From positions 372,001 through 436,000 of the forward strand of contig NZ_JAQIBC010000001.1 of the NCBI RefSeq assembly GCF_030347995.1: DNA of 64,000 nt, read 5' to 3'. Position numbers and translations under genes: made by a program. This document shows positions 24,429 through 34,757 of this stretch, one piece after another (the stretch's first letter is position 1; every line of letters starts with the position of its first letter). This DNA is from Sulfurovum xiamenensis (GTDB taxonomy: Bacteria; Campylobacterota; Campylobacteria; Campylobacterales; Sulfurovaceae). Under the pieces are notes generated by a model that saw only the letters and a program-made list of their open reading frames with translations, was not told the origin of the DNA and ran no database searches.

Positions 24429-27083
24429 TTATAGAGTCACCTGTTCTTCAACATCTTTGAAGGTTTCGATCACGTCACCCTCTTTGATGTCGTTAAAGTT
24501 TTCAAGCATGATACCACACTCATAACCGTTCTTCACTTCTTTTGCATCTTCATTGAAACGCTTGAGTGAAGCGATCTTACTTTCATAGATGACTACACCA
24601 TCACGGATCAGTCTTGCTTTAGAGTTTCTAGTGATCACACCGTCAGAGACTTTACATCCGGCGATCGTACCCACTTTACCCACAACAAACGTCTCACGTA
24701 CATCTGCCTGTCCTGTTACTTCTTCGGAAATAACCGGACTCATCAGTCCACCAAGAAGCGCTTTCACATCATCGAGAAGGTCATAAATGATCGTGTAGGT
24801 ACGTATCTCTATACCTAACTCTTTGGCTTTCTTTTTCACTGCACCAGTCGGACGTACATTAAATCCAAGTACCACTGAATGTTCAGATGCATCTGCAAGT
24901 GTAAGATCACTCTCTGTTACACCACCTACACCTTCATGAATGATATTGACTTTTACCTCTTCATTTCTAAGCTTCTCTAAACTACCTTTGATCGCTTCAA
25001 GAGAACCTTGTACATCCGCTTTGATGATCACAGGAAGTGACTTGAGCTGCCCTTCAGCGATAAGTGCAGAAAGATCATCGAGTGATGCTTTTGTACTCTT
25101 AGAGAGTGCTTTTGCTCTATCATACTCCGCTCTTTTTTCAGCCAATTCACGTACTTCTTTATCTGTATCCATCACGATAAGTTCATCACCGGCTCCAGGT
25201 ACTTCATTCAATCCTACGATTGCTGCCGGTGTACTTGGCCCGATCTCTTTAGCATTACTTCCATCATCAAGTTTGATCGCTTTGATACGTCCGTATGTCT
25301 TACCTACGATCACATTATCACCTACATGTAAAGTACCATTCTTGATAATGACATTGGCAACTGGTCCAAAGCCTTTTTCAAGTGAACTTTCTACCACAAC
25401 CGCTTTTGCTTTTCTATTTGGATTAGCTTTGAGTTCCATCACTTCTGCTTGTAGAAGAATCGTTTCAAGCAAGTCATCTATTCCCATACCTGTGTGTGCA
25501 GAGACAGGTACGAATTCATACTCTCCGCCCCAATCTGCTGCCATGACACCTATTTCAGAAAGTTGAGCCTTCACATTGTCTGGATTTGCACTCTCTTTGT
25601 CCATTTTGTTGATCGCAACGATAAGAGGGACTCCTGCTGCTTTGGTATGTGAGATCGCTTCTTTGGTCTGAGGCATAACACCATCATCCGCTGCAACAAC
25701 AATAATAACGATATCTGTCGCCTGTGCTCCACGTGAACGCATCTCTGTAAATGCTTCGTGACCCGGTGTATCTACAAAGGTGATCTTCTTACCATTCTTC
25801 TCTACCTGGTAAGCACCCACGTGCTGTGTAATACCACCCGCTTCTTTATCTGCCACTTTTGAAGTACGGATTCTGTCAAGAAGTGAAGTCTTACCGTGGT
25901 CAACATGTCCCATGATCGTGATCACAGGTGGTCTCTCTTCAAGATTCGCTTCATCCTCTTCTGCATCATGATCTTCTGCAATTTCAAGTTCATCAAGAGG
26001 ATTGACAGTCGTCACTTCCACTTCAAACTCTTCAGCAAGGATTTCAATTTCATCTTTACTTAAAAAGTCGTTCTTCGTTACCATCATACCCAACGCAAAG
26101 AGTACACCGATCACTTCACCTACAGAACGGTTTACTTTTTCAGCAAACTCATAAACCCTTACATTCTCAGGGATCTCTACTGAAGTCACCACTTCTGTGC
26201 TTTCAGCTTTCTCATACTTCTTACGTTTACCTCCACGCTTCAGTGAACGTTTCTGTTGAGGACGGAATGCTTGTTTGCCTTTACCAGTTCCTACACCTGC
26301 AAGCTCTCTTTTCTTCGCTTCTTCTTTACGTTTCTGCTCTTGACGCATCATATCTTCATAAATATTTTTATCAGAGAAATCTAAGAGTACGACTTCTTCT
26401 TCACCAAAACCACTATCGATATCACCACTCATACTGTCATGGTTGAAAATGTCTATCTTGGTACCGCTGTCTCTTGCTTCTGCAACTTTTTTAGGCTTCT
26501 TCTTTGATACATATGGTGTCTGTTCATCCATAGAAATCTTCGTTGCAGCTCTTACCGGTGCAGGTTTTGCTTTTCTTACAATTTTAATGCCACCTCGAGA
26601 AAGTGTTTTTTTCTGTGGTTTATCTTCAGACTCTTCTATCGTCGCAGGTGCTTCAGTTTCTGTTTTCTTACTTACAACAGAGATACCTTTACGTTTCTTC
26701 ACTTTCTTAACTGCAGGTTTTTCAGTGCTATCGGGAGCCACTTCCTCAACCTTCTCTTCTATCGTTACTTTAGAAGTATCAACTGTAGTTTCAGCTGCCG
26801 GTTTTGCTACAGTCTCACTTTCATCTGAAGGTGTTGAAACTTTTTTCTCTACAGTTTCCTCTTTCTTCTTGACGACAGTAATTTTTGCTTTGCTACCAGG
26901 TTTCTTGAACCCTTTTGGCAATGTTCCGCTAATCGCATAATCTACGAGGATACCAGCATTTTCCATACTAATAGTACTATTGGCTGCTTTGACATCAAAC
27001 CCTAACTCTTTGGCTTTGTCTAGCAAATCTGCGTTTGACAATCCTGCTTCATCTGCTATTTCTTGGATTTTAACTTTATCCAT
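24429..27083 (-). CDS. infB: Translation initiation factor IF-2
   Basis: An 884-residue GTPase. The N-terminal IF2N domain (KVKIQEIADEAGLSNADLLDKAKELGF) is followed by a long Lys/Glu/Thr-rich linker, a second IF2N-like region (~305-360), and the G domain with G1 GHVDHGKTS (~390), G3 DTPGHEAF (~437) and G4 NKMDKE (~490), then domains II-IV. It brings fMet-tRNA to the 30S subunit. It lies between ylxR and rbfA in the conserved translation cluster. The low-complexity linker explains several spurious antisense frames. Confidence 0.98.
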   Translation of the reverse strand: MDKVKIQEIADEAGLSNADLLDKAKELGFDVKAANSTISMENAGILVDYAISGTLPKGFKKPGSKAKITVVKKKEETVEKKVSTPSDESETVAKPAAETTVDTSKVTIEEKVEEVAPDSTEKPAVKKVKKRKGISVVSKKTETEAPATIEESEDKPQKKTLSRGGIKIVRKAKPAPVRAATKISMDEQTPYVSKKKPKKVAEARDSGTKIDIFNHDSMSGDIDSGFGEEEVVLLDFSDKNIYEDMMRQEQKRKEEAKKRELAGVGTGKGKQAFRPQQKRSLKRGGKRKKYEKAESTEVVTSVEIPENVRVYEFAEKVNRSVGEVIGVLFALGMMVTKNDFLSKDEIEILAEEFEVEVTTVNPLDELEIAEDHDAEEDEANLEERPPVITIMGHVDHGKTSLLDRIRTSKVADKEAGGITQHVGAYQVEKNGKKITFVDTPGHEAFTEMRSRGAQATDIVIIVVAADDGVMPQTKEAISHTKAAGVPLIVAINKMDKESANPDNVKAQLSEIGVMAADWGGEYEFVPVSAHTGMGIDDLLETILLQAEVMELKANPNRKAKAVVVESSLEKGFGPVANVIIKNGTLHVGDNVIVGKTYGRIKAIKLDDGSNAKEIGPSTPAAIVGLNEVPGAGDELIVMDTDKEVRELAEKRAEYDRAKALSKSTKASLDDLSALIAEGQLKSLPVIIKADVQGSLEAIKGSLEKLRNEEVKVNIIHEGVGGVTESDLTLADASEHSVVLGFNVRPTGAVKKKAKELGIEIRTYTIIYDLLDDVKALLGGLMSPVISEEVTGQADVRETFVVGKVGTIAGCKVSDGVITRNSKARLIRDGVVIYESKIASLKRFNEDAKEVKNGYECGIMLENFNDIKEGDVIETFKDVEEQVTL

Positions 27084-27112
27084 TCTTGATTAACTCCTTT
27101 AATATACTGCAA

Positions 27113-27367
27113 CTAGTTGCATGTGTCGGCTTCATTTGCCAACGCTTTTAACAACTTGGTAAATCGTTCTTCATCCTGTTTAAAACGCTTCACTAAGCCT
27201 TTGATTTTTTTTTCATTATTTACACAAATATCACAGAGGTAAAAGCTTCTTCCTTTACCATCAAATCCTACTACCTCGCTACCCTCTTGTTTTAAACGAA
27301 TCAAAGTGTCTTGAGGAAGTCTACTTCGGCAGGCGATGCACATACGTGTTGGCTGTGATTTATTCAT
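27113..27367 (-). CDS. ylxR: YlxR/RnpM family RNA-binding protein
   Basis: An 84-residue DUF448 protein: TRMCIACRSRLPQDTLIRLK and GRSFYLCDIC with four cysteines in CxxC pairs, then a basic helical tail. Family knowledge: sits before infB in most bacteria, binds RNA and in Firmicutes modulates RNase P. It starts 35 bases after thrB and 29 bases before infB, so it is cotranscribed. Confidence 0.92.
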   Translation of the reverse strand: MNKSQPTRMCIACRSRLPQDTLIRLKQEGSEVVGFDGKGRSFYLCDICVNNEKKIKGLVKRFKQDEERFTKLLKALANEADTCN

Positions 27368-27402
27368 GCGTATTATACCTAAAAAGAGATTAAGCGTACA
27401 GC

Positions 27403-28287
27403 TTAACTCTTCGTGATGACACCATTATTGTCTAAAGAGAGAATAAAAACCCTGAATTGCGGGAAACGTGCTTGCAGTGCCTGTGCTATTTTATTGGCAT
27501 CTTTCTCGTAGGTAAGGTTAAAAAATGTAGAACCTGAACCTGAAAGTGTACTCATCAGTGCACCATGCTTCAGTGCCAACTTCTGTACATCAAACAATTC
27601 AGGCATCATTTTCATTCGTCTTGCCTGATGGAGCTTGTCTTTGGATGCAATACGTAAAAGGTCCCAGGATTCGCTCATAAAAAGTGCTGTCATATAAGAA
27701 GAGCGGGAGAGAGAATAGACTGTCTCTTCTTTTCTGTACATTTTAGGTAACACTGTACGCGATTTTGCCGTCGATATAGTGCGGTTAGGTACCACTACTA
27801 CCGCTTTCAGATAGTCAGGCATACGTCTTTTTTTGCTGTAGACCCTGTCACCCTCTACACAAGCGACATTGAACCCGCCCATGACTGCAGGAGTGATGTT
27901 GTCCGGATGATGTTCATAGCGCAGTGCATGGTTGAGTATCTCTCTTTTATTGTATCTCTTATCTGCTGCCGTATACGCTGCACTCAATGCAGCCACAATC
28001 ACTGCAGAAGAACTGCCGAGTCCTCTTGAGATGGGAATACGGTTATGAAACTCAAATCTAAAATTATCATCTCTTCCGGTAAGTCTTTTATAATTTTCAT
28101 TAAAAATACTTAAAAACAGAGAATTCTTCTTTATTTTAGGATTGTCATCACCCTCTCCATGAGTAGAAAGACTCAAAAATTTTGAAGGTGTGATCGTAAT
28201 TTCATTTCTTAGGTCTACAGCAAGACCCAAGGTATCAAATCCGGGGCCTAAGTTTGCAGAGGTTGCAGGTACGCTTATAAACATCAT
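27403..28287 (-). CDS. thrB: Homoserine kinase
   Basis: A 294-residue GHMP kinase that phosphorylates homoserine for threonine synthesis. Motif 1 is [19 protein letters not shown], the ATP loop is [17 protein letters not shown], and the C-terminal motif 3 is [11 protein letters not shown]. Length is normal. Two adjacent ATG codons are possible starts; AGGACA lies in front. The 94 bases to tsaB contain nothing I can assign. Confidence 0.95.
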   Translation of the reverse strand: MMFISVPATSANLGPGFDTLGLAVDLRNEITITPSKFLSLSTHGEGDDNPKIKKNSLFLSIFNENYKRLTGRDDNFRFEFHNRIPISRGLGSSSAVIVAALSAAYTAADKRYNKREILNHALRYEHHPDNITPAVMGGFNVACVEGDRVYSKKRRMPDYLKAVVVVPNRTISTAKSRTVLPKMYRKEETVYSLSRSSYMTALFMSESWDLLRIASKDKLHQARRMKMMPELFDVQKLALKHGALMSTLSGSGSTFFNLTYEKDANKIAQALQARFPQFRVFILSLDNNGVITKS

Positions 28288-28381
28288 TGTCCTTATTTTG
28301 AACGCTTTTGGAGATTTCTCCCAAAACTACGCTGACACTTTGTCAACTCCAGCTGTCGATCATGCAACTGATCACAGGATT

Positions 28382-28852
28382 CTAAACAGCTGGCAGTATG
28401 TACTCAGGTGTTGATTCTTCATCTAATTCAAGATCTTGAATACTCTGAGGCAATGTAAACTTCACATTGATCGCTTGTTCAAATTTTTTTGTAATTATAG
28501 TCTCTTTTTCCTTGATAAAATAAAGGTTTCCTACCGCTTTGATAGGTTCCCCACCATTTAAGGCAAAACCACTACACCCAGCACACTTTATACCTTGCAG
28601 AATCTCTATCGTTTTAAGCATGATATAGGTGAGTTTGATAGCCATATACGAACCAGGACCTCTGGTATAGATGATCCTGCTGATATCATATTTGTCAAGA
28701 GACTCTTTGATCAGGGGTAAAAGGATTTCGGAAGTTTTTAACTCACTGGATATCGTCTCAATAAGCCTACCCTCTTCATAGACCCCCAACAACAGAGGTG
28801 AAGAGATGGATATAACGAGGAGTTCGTATCTCTTAGGCAAAGCTTTTTGCAA
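28382..28852 (-). CDS. tsaB: TsaB-like tRNA threonylcarbamoyladenosine protein (short form)
   Basis: A 156-residue protein with the N-terminal actin-like lobe of TsaB: LLVISISSPLLLGVYEEGRL, ISRIIYTRGPGSYMAIKLTYIMLKTIEIL (the TsaB GPGSFTGLR-type motif). It is shorter than the E. coli protein (~230), lacking much of the second lobe, as is common for the phylum. TsaB with TsaD and TsaE makes t6A37 in tRNA. The start is a TTG (28852 or 28840) inside the end of lpxC, implying translational coupling. Confidence 0.82.
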   Translation of the reverse strand: MQKALPKRYELLVISISSPLLLGVYEEGRLIETISSELKTSEILLPLIKESLDKYDISRIIYTRGPGSYMAIKLTYIMLKTIEILQGIKCAGCSGFALNGGEPIKAVGNLYFIKEKETIITKKFEQAINVKFTLPQSIQDLELDEESTPEYILPAV

Positions 28853-29717
28853 ATGTTCTACTTTGTAACTCTTCTACTTCTACAAGATCATAGTTTTTAC
28901 TGTCTGAGAGTAATTTGGATGTAAGTTTATAATTGAGATCATGACTGCCTGCAAATGATTCATATTTACCTAGTATATTATGACCGGCGACCAACATATC
29001 ACCCATGGCATCCAAGATCTTGTGTCTTGCAAATTCATTCTCGAAACGCAACCCTTCAGGATTAAGTACTTTATGGTCATCCAGCCCTATGGCATTTTGC
29101 AGTGTTGCACCAAGCGCCAGGTTCTGACTCTGCAGATACTGTATATCTTTGGCAAATCCAAATGTTCTTGCTCTTGCGATCTCTTCTACAAACGCTTTGG
29201 TACTGAACTCAAAATGCTCTTTTTGATCACCGATGACGGGATGATCAAACTTGATACGAAAATCAAACTCTGCGCTCTCATGCGGTAACAAACGCACAAA
29301 TTTATCACCTTCTCGTACCTCAACAGGCTGCTTCACACGGATAATTTTCTTTAGAGCATCCTGTTCATGGATACCTGCCTCTTCCAATAAAAGACAAAAA
29401 GAGATGGAGGATCCATCCATGATAGGCATCTCGTTTCCATCCACGATCACACGCATATTGTCTATACCATACGCGTAGACGGCAGAAAGAAAGTGCTCGA
29501 TGGTCGAGATATACCCTTTCTCATTCCCTATGACCGTAGCCATACGTGTATCAATGACCGAATCGGGAGAAAGCAGTATTCTCATCGCTAGATCTTCACG
29601 ATAAAAAATAATACCGGAATCTACATCAAGCGGTTCAAGTCTCAACTTGATCGGTTCACCTTTATGCAGACCTATACCTACAACTTCCACAGCTTTTTTC
29701 AGTGTTCTTTGTTGCAT
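28833..29717 (-). CDS. lpxC: UDP-3-O-acyl-N-acetylglucosamine deacetylase
   Basis: A 294-residue zinc enzyme, first committed step of lipid A synthesis. I start at the ATG at 29717, with AAGGAGGGAG right before it; an upstream TTG would put that ribosome binding site inside the protein. Zinc ligands: His in STIEHFLSAVYAYGIDN, and His/Asp in ARHKILDAMGD; the catalytic His is in MLVAGHNILGKY. It sits downstream of the M23 peptidase, as in Campylobacter. Confidence 0.97.
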   Translation of the reverse strand: MQQRTLKKAVEVVGIGLHKGEPIKLRLEPLDVDSGIIFYREDLAMRILLSPDSVIDTRMATVIGNEKGYISTIEHFLSAVYAYGIDNMRVIVDGNEMPIMDGSSISFCLLLEEAGIHEQDALKKIIRVKQPVEVREGDKFVRLLPHESAEFDFRIKFDHPVIGDQKEHFEFSTKAFVEEIARARTFGFAKDIQYLQSQNLALGATLQNAIGLDDHKVLNPEGLRFENEFARHKILDAMGDMLVAGHNILGKYESFAGSHDLNYKLTSKLLSDSKNYDLVEVEELQSRTFAKSFA

Positions 29718-29810
29718 AGCTCCCTCCTTTCTCAATTTTTTATTGGCGTATTATAGTATAATATAATAATTATTGCAAAGTGTATACTTTTACTCTGTAT
29801 AATTTTTAGT

Positions 29811-31202
29811 CTACTTCCCCTGAATGATCTTGTCAGCAGCTTTAAAAACATTGTCTACATTCTTTCTGATCCACTCTTGATCGAACCACTCTACGGGTCT
29901 AACCTCTATACCTTGAACCAAAAGACCAAAATGGAGGTGATCACCCAATGCCAGACCTGAAACACCTGTTTTTGCTATGGCATCTCCCGTCTTCACTTCA
30001 TCACCTTCATTGACCAAGAGTTGAGAGCAGTGCCCATAGAGTGAATAGAGACCCAATCCATGATCGATCATAGGCATATTTCCATAGATCCCATTTTCAT
30101 TGGCAAAGACGACCTTACCGGGATTAGACGTTTTTATCGTCGCCATTTTTGTACTCGCCAAGTCATACCCGACATGATAAGATTGAGAAACTTCATTCTC
30201 TTTGTTTCCATAGTAGTAATGTCTTTCATCCCCATAGCTGGCAACCTTTTGTCCATTTCTAAGCGGATAGAATTTTTTTATTTTCCAACTTTCCAAGACA
30301 TCTGAAGAGACCTCTTTGCTTAAGGAGTGGATCAGCGCTTCGTTTTTCAAACGCATGGTCTCATTGATTGCTTTTAATTTTTCCAATTTATCATCGATAT
30401 GCGCATACTCAGGATCACTTGACGCAAGATCCGTGATCTTTCCATCTATGAAGTGGTCTTTTGCTCTGATCCATGACACTTGATACTGATAATTTTTAAG
30501 ATAGAAAGGAATATCAGCCATACGTTCGTTTTTTGCAGCATCTATTGCAACTACCTTCGCTTTAAACTCTGTCTGAGTGAAAGCCCATGCTATCAGTGCC
30601 GCATAGTATCCTTCTTTTTTATATGGCTGTGCTTTGAACTTTGTATCACCTGCTTCTATATAAAGTGTCTCTAGATTCTCGTCATCTGCTTGAAAGACAA
30701 CCAAAGCACTTCCGCCTTGTGTAATACTGTAAGAGTTTGCGACTACATTGACATTGGGTCTTGTGAAATCAACATTGATGTCGATCACTTTTTCACTCTT
30801 ATTCCCCTGCGTAAAGTTCCACAGACTGCTGTCAGTGACCAAGACTTTTAATTTTAGTTTGGTTGCTTTTGGATCCAGAGTCTTACTTTGAGGATAGTTC
30901 ACCAGAAGCATTTGTTCTTTTGGTTTTCCTTCCAAAGTTCCCTCTCCAACGATCAGGCTGTTTGTACCGTCACTCAGGATCAGTTGAAAACTTTTCAATC
31001 CTTCATTGTCAGAAAGTTGCACTTTCAATGGATCTTTACGGTTCCAAAAGACATTTTGTTCACTATGTACTGTCGGGACTACTCTTTCAAATTCCGGTGC
31101 AGTATAGACATACCCTGCTCCAGCAACTAAAGCTACCAATACCACTAAAAATAATCCACCTGCTAGTTTTGCTCCGCTTTTTTTACCACTTCTATTTCTC
31201 AT
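29811..31202 (-). CDS. Membrane-anchored M23 (LytM) metallopeptidase
   Basis: A 463-residue protein with one N-terminal membrane segment (~15-32), a long beta-rich middle (two Ig-like stretches), a short coiled coil (DKLEKLKAINETMRLKNEAL) and a C-terminal LytM domain. The zinc site is complete: HVGYDLAST gives His and Asp, and GDHLHFG gives the HxH pair. Family knowledge: such enzymes cut peptidoglycan cross-links and shape the cell; the Campylobacter neighbour in this position is a peptidase of this class. It overlaps the DHH gene by 11 bases. Confidence 0.9.
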   Translation of the reverse strand: MRNRSGKKSGAKLAGGLFLVVLVALVAGAGYVYTAPEFERVVPTVHSEQNVFWNRKDPLKVQLSDNEGLKSFQLILSDGTNSLIVGEGTLEGKPKEQMLLVNYPQSKTLDPKATKLKLKVLVTDSSLWNFTQGNKSEKVIDINVDFTRPNVNVVANSYSITQGGSALVVFQADDENLETLYIEAGDTKFKAQPYKKEGYYAALIAWAFTQTEFKAKVVAIDAAKNERMADIPFYLKNYQYQVSWIRAKDHFIDGKITDLASSDPEYAHIDDKLEKLKAINETMRLKNEALIHSLSKEVSSDVLESWKIKKFYPLRNGQKVASYGDERHYYYGNKENEVSQSYHVGYDLASTKMATIKTSNPGKVVFANENGIYGNMPMIDHGLGLYSLYGHCSQLLVNEGDEVKTGDAIAKTGVSGLALGDHLHFGLLVQGIEVRPVEWFDQEWIRKNVDNVFKAADKIIQGK

Positions 31203-32160
31203 CCAATAATCCTAATTCTTCTATCTTTTCTAAAATTGTATCGATACTTTCTTGTAACCCACTTTGAGCAAGTATGAAGCCTGCAGCTACCTTATGCCCA
31301 CCACCTCCAAAAGCCATAGCCACTTTGGAAACATCTACTTTTTTACTGCGTAGAGAGATACGAATACCCTTCTCGAGTTCCATCGCAAATATCGCTATCT
31401 CAACCGTCGCTAAAGATCTGGCATAATCTACCACACCTTCCATATCAGGTACGGTCGCACCTGCTGCACTTATATCTTCTTTTGTTACCATAAGTGTAGC
31501 TATCTCCGCGTCATGGTATAAAGATAAAGAGCTTAAAGCCCTTTGTAAAATGCGCAATGAACTCAATGGTCGTCTCTGCGTAAAATGACACGCAATTTCA
31601 TCAGGTAAAGCACCCGCTTGAACAAGCTCTTGTGCTACGGTAAACACTTCTTCATTGACTGAGGATGTTGTAAAGAACCGTGTATCAGAAAGGAGTGCTG
31701 TGTAAAAGCAAGTCGCTGCATCAGCCTTGATAGGACACAGTGCTTTAAACAATGCAAAGGCCACCTGTGATGCAGAGGCATACTCTGGTATCACCACGTT
31801 GATACTTCCATAGCATGTATTACTCTGATGGTGATCGATATTGATAATATCTCGACCCTCCAGATCAAACCCCAGTCTATCCACACTCCCGCAGTCACAG
31901 GAGATTATCAAACTGTCTGCATAATCCATATGATGCTTGATCTTTTTAAAGTGTGGTAAAAAATTAAGATACAGGGGTAACTCAGTTGAAGCATTCACTA
32001 TTTCAACTTTTAACCTTTTGTCTTTACTTAACAATGCATAGATACCCAAAGCCGTACCCAAAGTATCAGCATCCGGATTGAGGTGCGAAAGTATGCTGAC
32101 AGAATGTGCAGACGCTATCTTAGATCTGACTTCTTCATAAGGGATACTCTCAATCATCAT
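31192..32160 (-). CDS. DHH/DHHA1 phosphoesterase (NrnA-like)
   Basis: A 322-residue phosphoesterase. The DHH domain shows SHLNPDADTLGTALG (first Asp pair), ISCDCGSVDRLG and NIDHHQSN; the DHHA1 domain shows SLRSKKVDVSKVAMAFGGGGHKVAAG. Family knowledge: hydrolyses nano-RNA, pAp or cyclic di-nucleotide breakdown products; which one is unknown here. It is the upstream gene of the M23 peptidase and starts 66 bases after nadC. Confidence 0.9.
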   Translation of the reverse strand: MMIESIPYEEVRSKIASAHSVSILSHLNPDADTLGTALGIYALLSKDKRLKVEIVNASTELPLYLNFLPHFKKIKHHMDYADSLIISCDCGSVDRLGFDLEGRDIINIDHHQSNTCYGSINVVIPEYASASQVAFALFKALCPIKADAATCFYTALLSDTRFFTTSSVNEEVFTVAQELVQAGALPDEIACHFTQRRPLSSLRILQRALSSLSLYHDAEIATLMVTKEDISAAGATVPDMEGVVDYARSLATVEIAIFAMELEKGIRISLRSKKVDVSKVAMAFGGGGHKVAAGFILAQSGLQESIDTILEKIEELGLLDEK

Positions 32161-32226
32161 TTTATTCTTTCATGGTTTAATTCACACAGTCTGAGATTAT
32201 ATACAAAGAGTGTTAATGAAGTGTTA

Positions 32227-33045
32227 CTACTCTACCTTCATAGACAAATCTATCCAATTTGCCTGATGAATAATAGCTCCCGAACTAATAGCATCGACTC
32301 CCGTATCGGCAATCTTTTTGATCGTATCAAGTGTCACATTCCCACTGGCCTCAAGCAAAATATGAGGATAATGTTCATTTCTATATGCAACAACTTTTAC
32401 GGTCTCTTCTGTAGACATATTGTCGCACATCACGATATCTGCTCCTGCTTGCATGGCTTTCTTGGCCATTTCCAAACTTTCACACTCTATCTCAACCTTT
32501 GAAGTAAAAGGTATTTTTTGTCGTACCTCTTTCATAAAAGCATCAAGATCCTCTATGGTCTGTAAATGTGTATCTTTGAGCATAAGACAGTCATCTAAGC
32601 CCATACGGTGATTGATCCCCCCACCGCAGCGTACGGCATACTTCTCAAACTCACGCAATAAAGGTCTTGTTTTTCTTGTATCCAGCAACTTCACGCCCGT
32701 ATCTTTAATGGCATCCACATAGGAAGCCGTCAAGGTCGCTATAGAACTTGCATGAATGACCATATCCAAAATAGAACGTTCTAAAGAGAGAATGGTTTTT
32801 GAGTCTCCGGAGATAAAAAGAAGCTTTTCACCTTTACTAAAACGGCTGCCATCATTTTTTTTCCACTCGAGTGTCAGGTCATACATTTTTGCAAAGGCAT
32901 CTATATACTCCTGACCTGCCAATACACCATCACTTTTTGCAATAATATATGCGCGTATGGGCTTACTGGTACTGATACGAGAGAAGAGGTCTCCACGTCC
33001 TAGGTCTTCGGCCACTAAAGCCTTTAAAAATTTCTCTTTTAACAT
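32227..33045 (-). CDS. nadC: Quinolinate phosphoribosyltransferase
   Basis: A 272-residue enzyme that converts quinolinate and PRPP to nicotinate mononucleotide. Visible: LGRGDLFSRI, the basic substrate loop DTRKTRPLLREFEKYAVRCGGGINHRMGLDD, VEIECESLEMAKKAMQAGADIVMCDNM and LEASGNVTLDTIKKIADTGVDAISSG. It abuts nadA (the nadA stop overlaps its first base), so the two consecutive steps of NAD synthesis are coupled. Confidence 0.96.
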   Translation of the reverse strand: MLKEKFLKALVAEDLGRGDLFSRISTSKPIRAYIIAKSDGVLAGQEYIDAFAKMYDLTLEWKKNDGSRFSKGEKLLFISGDSKTILSLERSILDMVIHASSIATLTASYVDAIKDTGVKLLDTRKTRPLLREFEKYAVRCGGGINHRMGLDDCLMLKDTHLQTIEDLDAFMKEVRQKIPFTSKVEIECESLEMAKKAMQAGADIVMCDNMSTEETVKVVAYRNEHYPHILLEASGNVTLDTIKKIADTGVDAISSGAIIHQANWIDLSMKVE

Positions 33046-34052
33046 TATTTTATCGCCAGCATGCGTTCTAATGCCACATTGGCATATTTGATCGTATCAG
33101 GGTCCACTACGATCTCATTGATAGGCTTGTTATCCTCTATCGATTTGAGTGTATTGTAGAGATCTTCCAACGTTGTTTCATTCATCGTAGGACACTCCGG
33201 TTTAGTGGAGGAGAGGACATAAGTATTCCCTTTTCTCATTCTATTCACAAGATTGTACTCTGTACCGATGGCTACTTTTTGTTCAGGGTCAAGATCATTA
33301 ACATACTTGATAAGCTGTGAGGTAGAACCTGAAAAATCTGCTGCAAGCACCACACTTGGATCACATTCTGGGTGTACAGCGATTTTAATGCCAGGGTACT
33401 TGTTTCGGTAGAACTCAACATCATCTACTGTAAAGAGCTGGTGTACAGAACAGAAACCATTGAAACAGATGATATCTGCCTCTTTAGGATCACACTCTTT
33501 CCCTTCTTCCTCTACACCGATCACACAAGATTTCAATCCCATCTGTATCGCAAAGTTCTGCCCTAGACATCTATCTGGGACAAAGAGGATCTTTTTCCCG
33601 CTCTCCAAACCTTTCTCAATGATCTTGAAGGCATTGGAAGAGGTGCATACAAGTCCACCCATCTTTCCTACCTTTGCTTTGACTGAAGCATCAGAGTTAA
33701 TATAGGTAATAGGCAGGATATTCTCTTTGGCAATACCTCTGTCTACCATATACTGTACCGATTCGTCAAAATACGATCCATCCATCATACGTGCCATAGC
33801 ACAACAGGCGATCTTTGGCATGAGTACACGTTTTTCAGGCGCAATAACCTTGACGCTTTGCCCCATGAAACCGACACCACAAAAAACGACCCAAGGGTTT
33901 GTATCTGCCTGACATCTGCGTGCCAGCTCGAGACTGTCACCCGTGATATCAGCCATTTCAAAGACTTCATCACGCTGATAATAGTGTGCCACTACTGTAA
34001 CATCCAATTCTTTTTTTAGTCTGTCTATTTCTGCTTTATAATCTATACTCAT
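33045..34052 (-). CDS. nadA: Quinolinate synthase A
   Basis: A 335-residue [4Fe-4S] enzyme joining iminoaspartate with dihydroxyacetone phosphate. Three similar sub-domains; the conserved parts VVAHYYQRDEV, DITGDSLELAR, VVFCGVGFMGQSVK, AVHPECDPSVV and SSTKPECPTMNETTLEDL are visible, with cluster cysteines among Cys in CGVGF, NGFCSVH and PECPTM. It heads the nadA-nadC pair and is divergent from plsY. nadB is not in the window. Confidence 0.96.
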   Translation of the reverse strand: MSIDYKAEIDRLKKELDVTVVAHYYQRDEVFEMADITGDSLELARRCQADTNPWVVFCGVGFMGQSVKVIAPEKRVLMPKIACCAMARMMDGSYFDESVQYMVDRGIAKENILPITYINSDASVKAKVGKMGGLVCTSSNAFKIIEKGLESGKKILFVPDRCLGQNFAIQMGLKSCVIGVEEEGKECDPKEADIICFNGFCSVHQLFTVDDVEFYRNKYPGIKIAVHPECDPSVVLAADFSGSTSQLIKYVNDLDPEQKVAIGTEYNLVNRMRKGNTYVLSSTKPECPTMNETTLEDLYNTLKSIEDNKPINEIVVDPDTIKYANVALERMLAIK

Positions 34053-34132
34053 CTTATATATCCTTATCTATTGTGGCTATTTTATCAAAATTCGGTTAAA
34101 ATTGCAGTATAAATTTTTATTGTGGACGGATC

Positions 34133-34756
34133 ATGGACTTTTTAACAAATCAGAATATTTTACTTTATCTCGCAGCCTATCTTATAGCCGGGATCCCTTT
34201 TGGATACCTGCTTGCTAAACAATTTGCAGGGGTTGACATCAAAGAAGCCGGTAGCGGTAATATAGGTGCGACCAATGTGCTTCGTGTAGTAAAAGAGAAA
34301 GATCCTAAACTGGCAAAAAAACTAGGGGCGATCACACTCTTCTTAGATGCTATCAAAGGTGCGCTTGTGATACTCGTAGCAATGATGCTTGATGCACCCG
34401 AAAGCGTACTCTGGACCCTTGCAGTACTGGCTGTCGTGGGTCACTGTTTTTCTGCATTTTTGTTTTTTGAAGGGGGAAAAGGCGTGGCTACCGGCTTTGG
34501 TGTACTGCTTATTATGATGCCTATCCCTGCGTTGATCGCTATTGTTGTGTGGCTGATCGCAGCCAAAGGATTGAAGATCTCATCACTCTCATCACTGATT
34601 GGGCTCGTAGCGTTCATTATCGCCTCTTATCTCATCTATCCTGAAGTACCTGGAATAGGTTCTCATGCACCTATTTGGATCATTGCATTTATCATCTTTT
34701 ATAAGCATATTCCAAATATCGTAAGACTCTTCAAAAAAGAAGAAGGCAAAGTCTAA
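34133..34756 (+). CDS. plsY: Acyl-phosphate:glycerol-3-phosphate acyltransferase
   Basis: A 207-residue inner-membrane enzyme with about six to seven helices. Motifs: AGIPFGYLLAKQFAGVDIKEAGSGNIGATNVLR (motif 1), the central FEGGKGVATGFG (motif 2), and HIPNI near the end (motif 3). It makes lysophosphatidate from the acyl phosphate produced by PlsX (59 kb region). folB starts 2 bases after its stop. Confidence 0.96.
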   Translation: MDFLTNQNILLYLAAYLIAGIPFGYLLAKQFAGVDIKEAGSGNIGATNVLRVVKEKDPKLAKKLGAITLFLDAIKGALVILVAMMLDAPESVLWTLAVLAVVGHCFSAFLFFEGGKGVATGFGVLLIMMPIPALIAIVVWLIAAKGLKISSLSSLIGLVAFIIASYLIYPEVPGIGSHAPIWIIAFIIFYKHIPNIVRLFKKEEGKV

Positions 34757-34757
34757 T

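Noticed and set aside
26443-26940. 165-codon plus-strand frame inside infB
   Set aside because: Antisense of the Lys/Glu/Thr-rich IF-2 linker; no ribosome binding site and no homology I can see.
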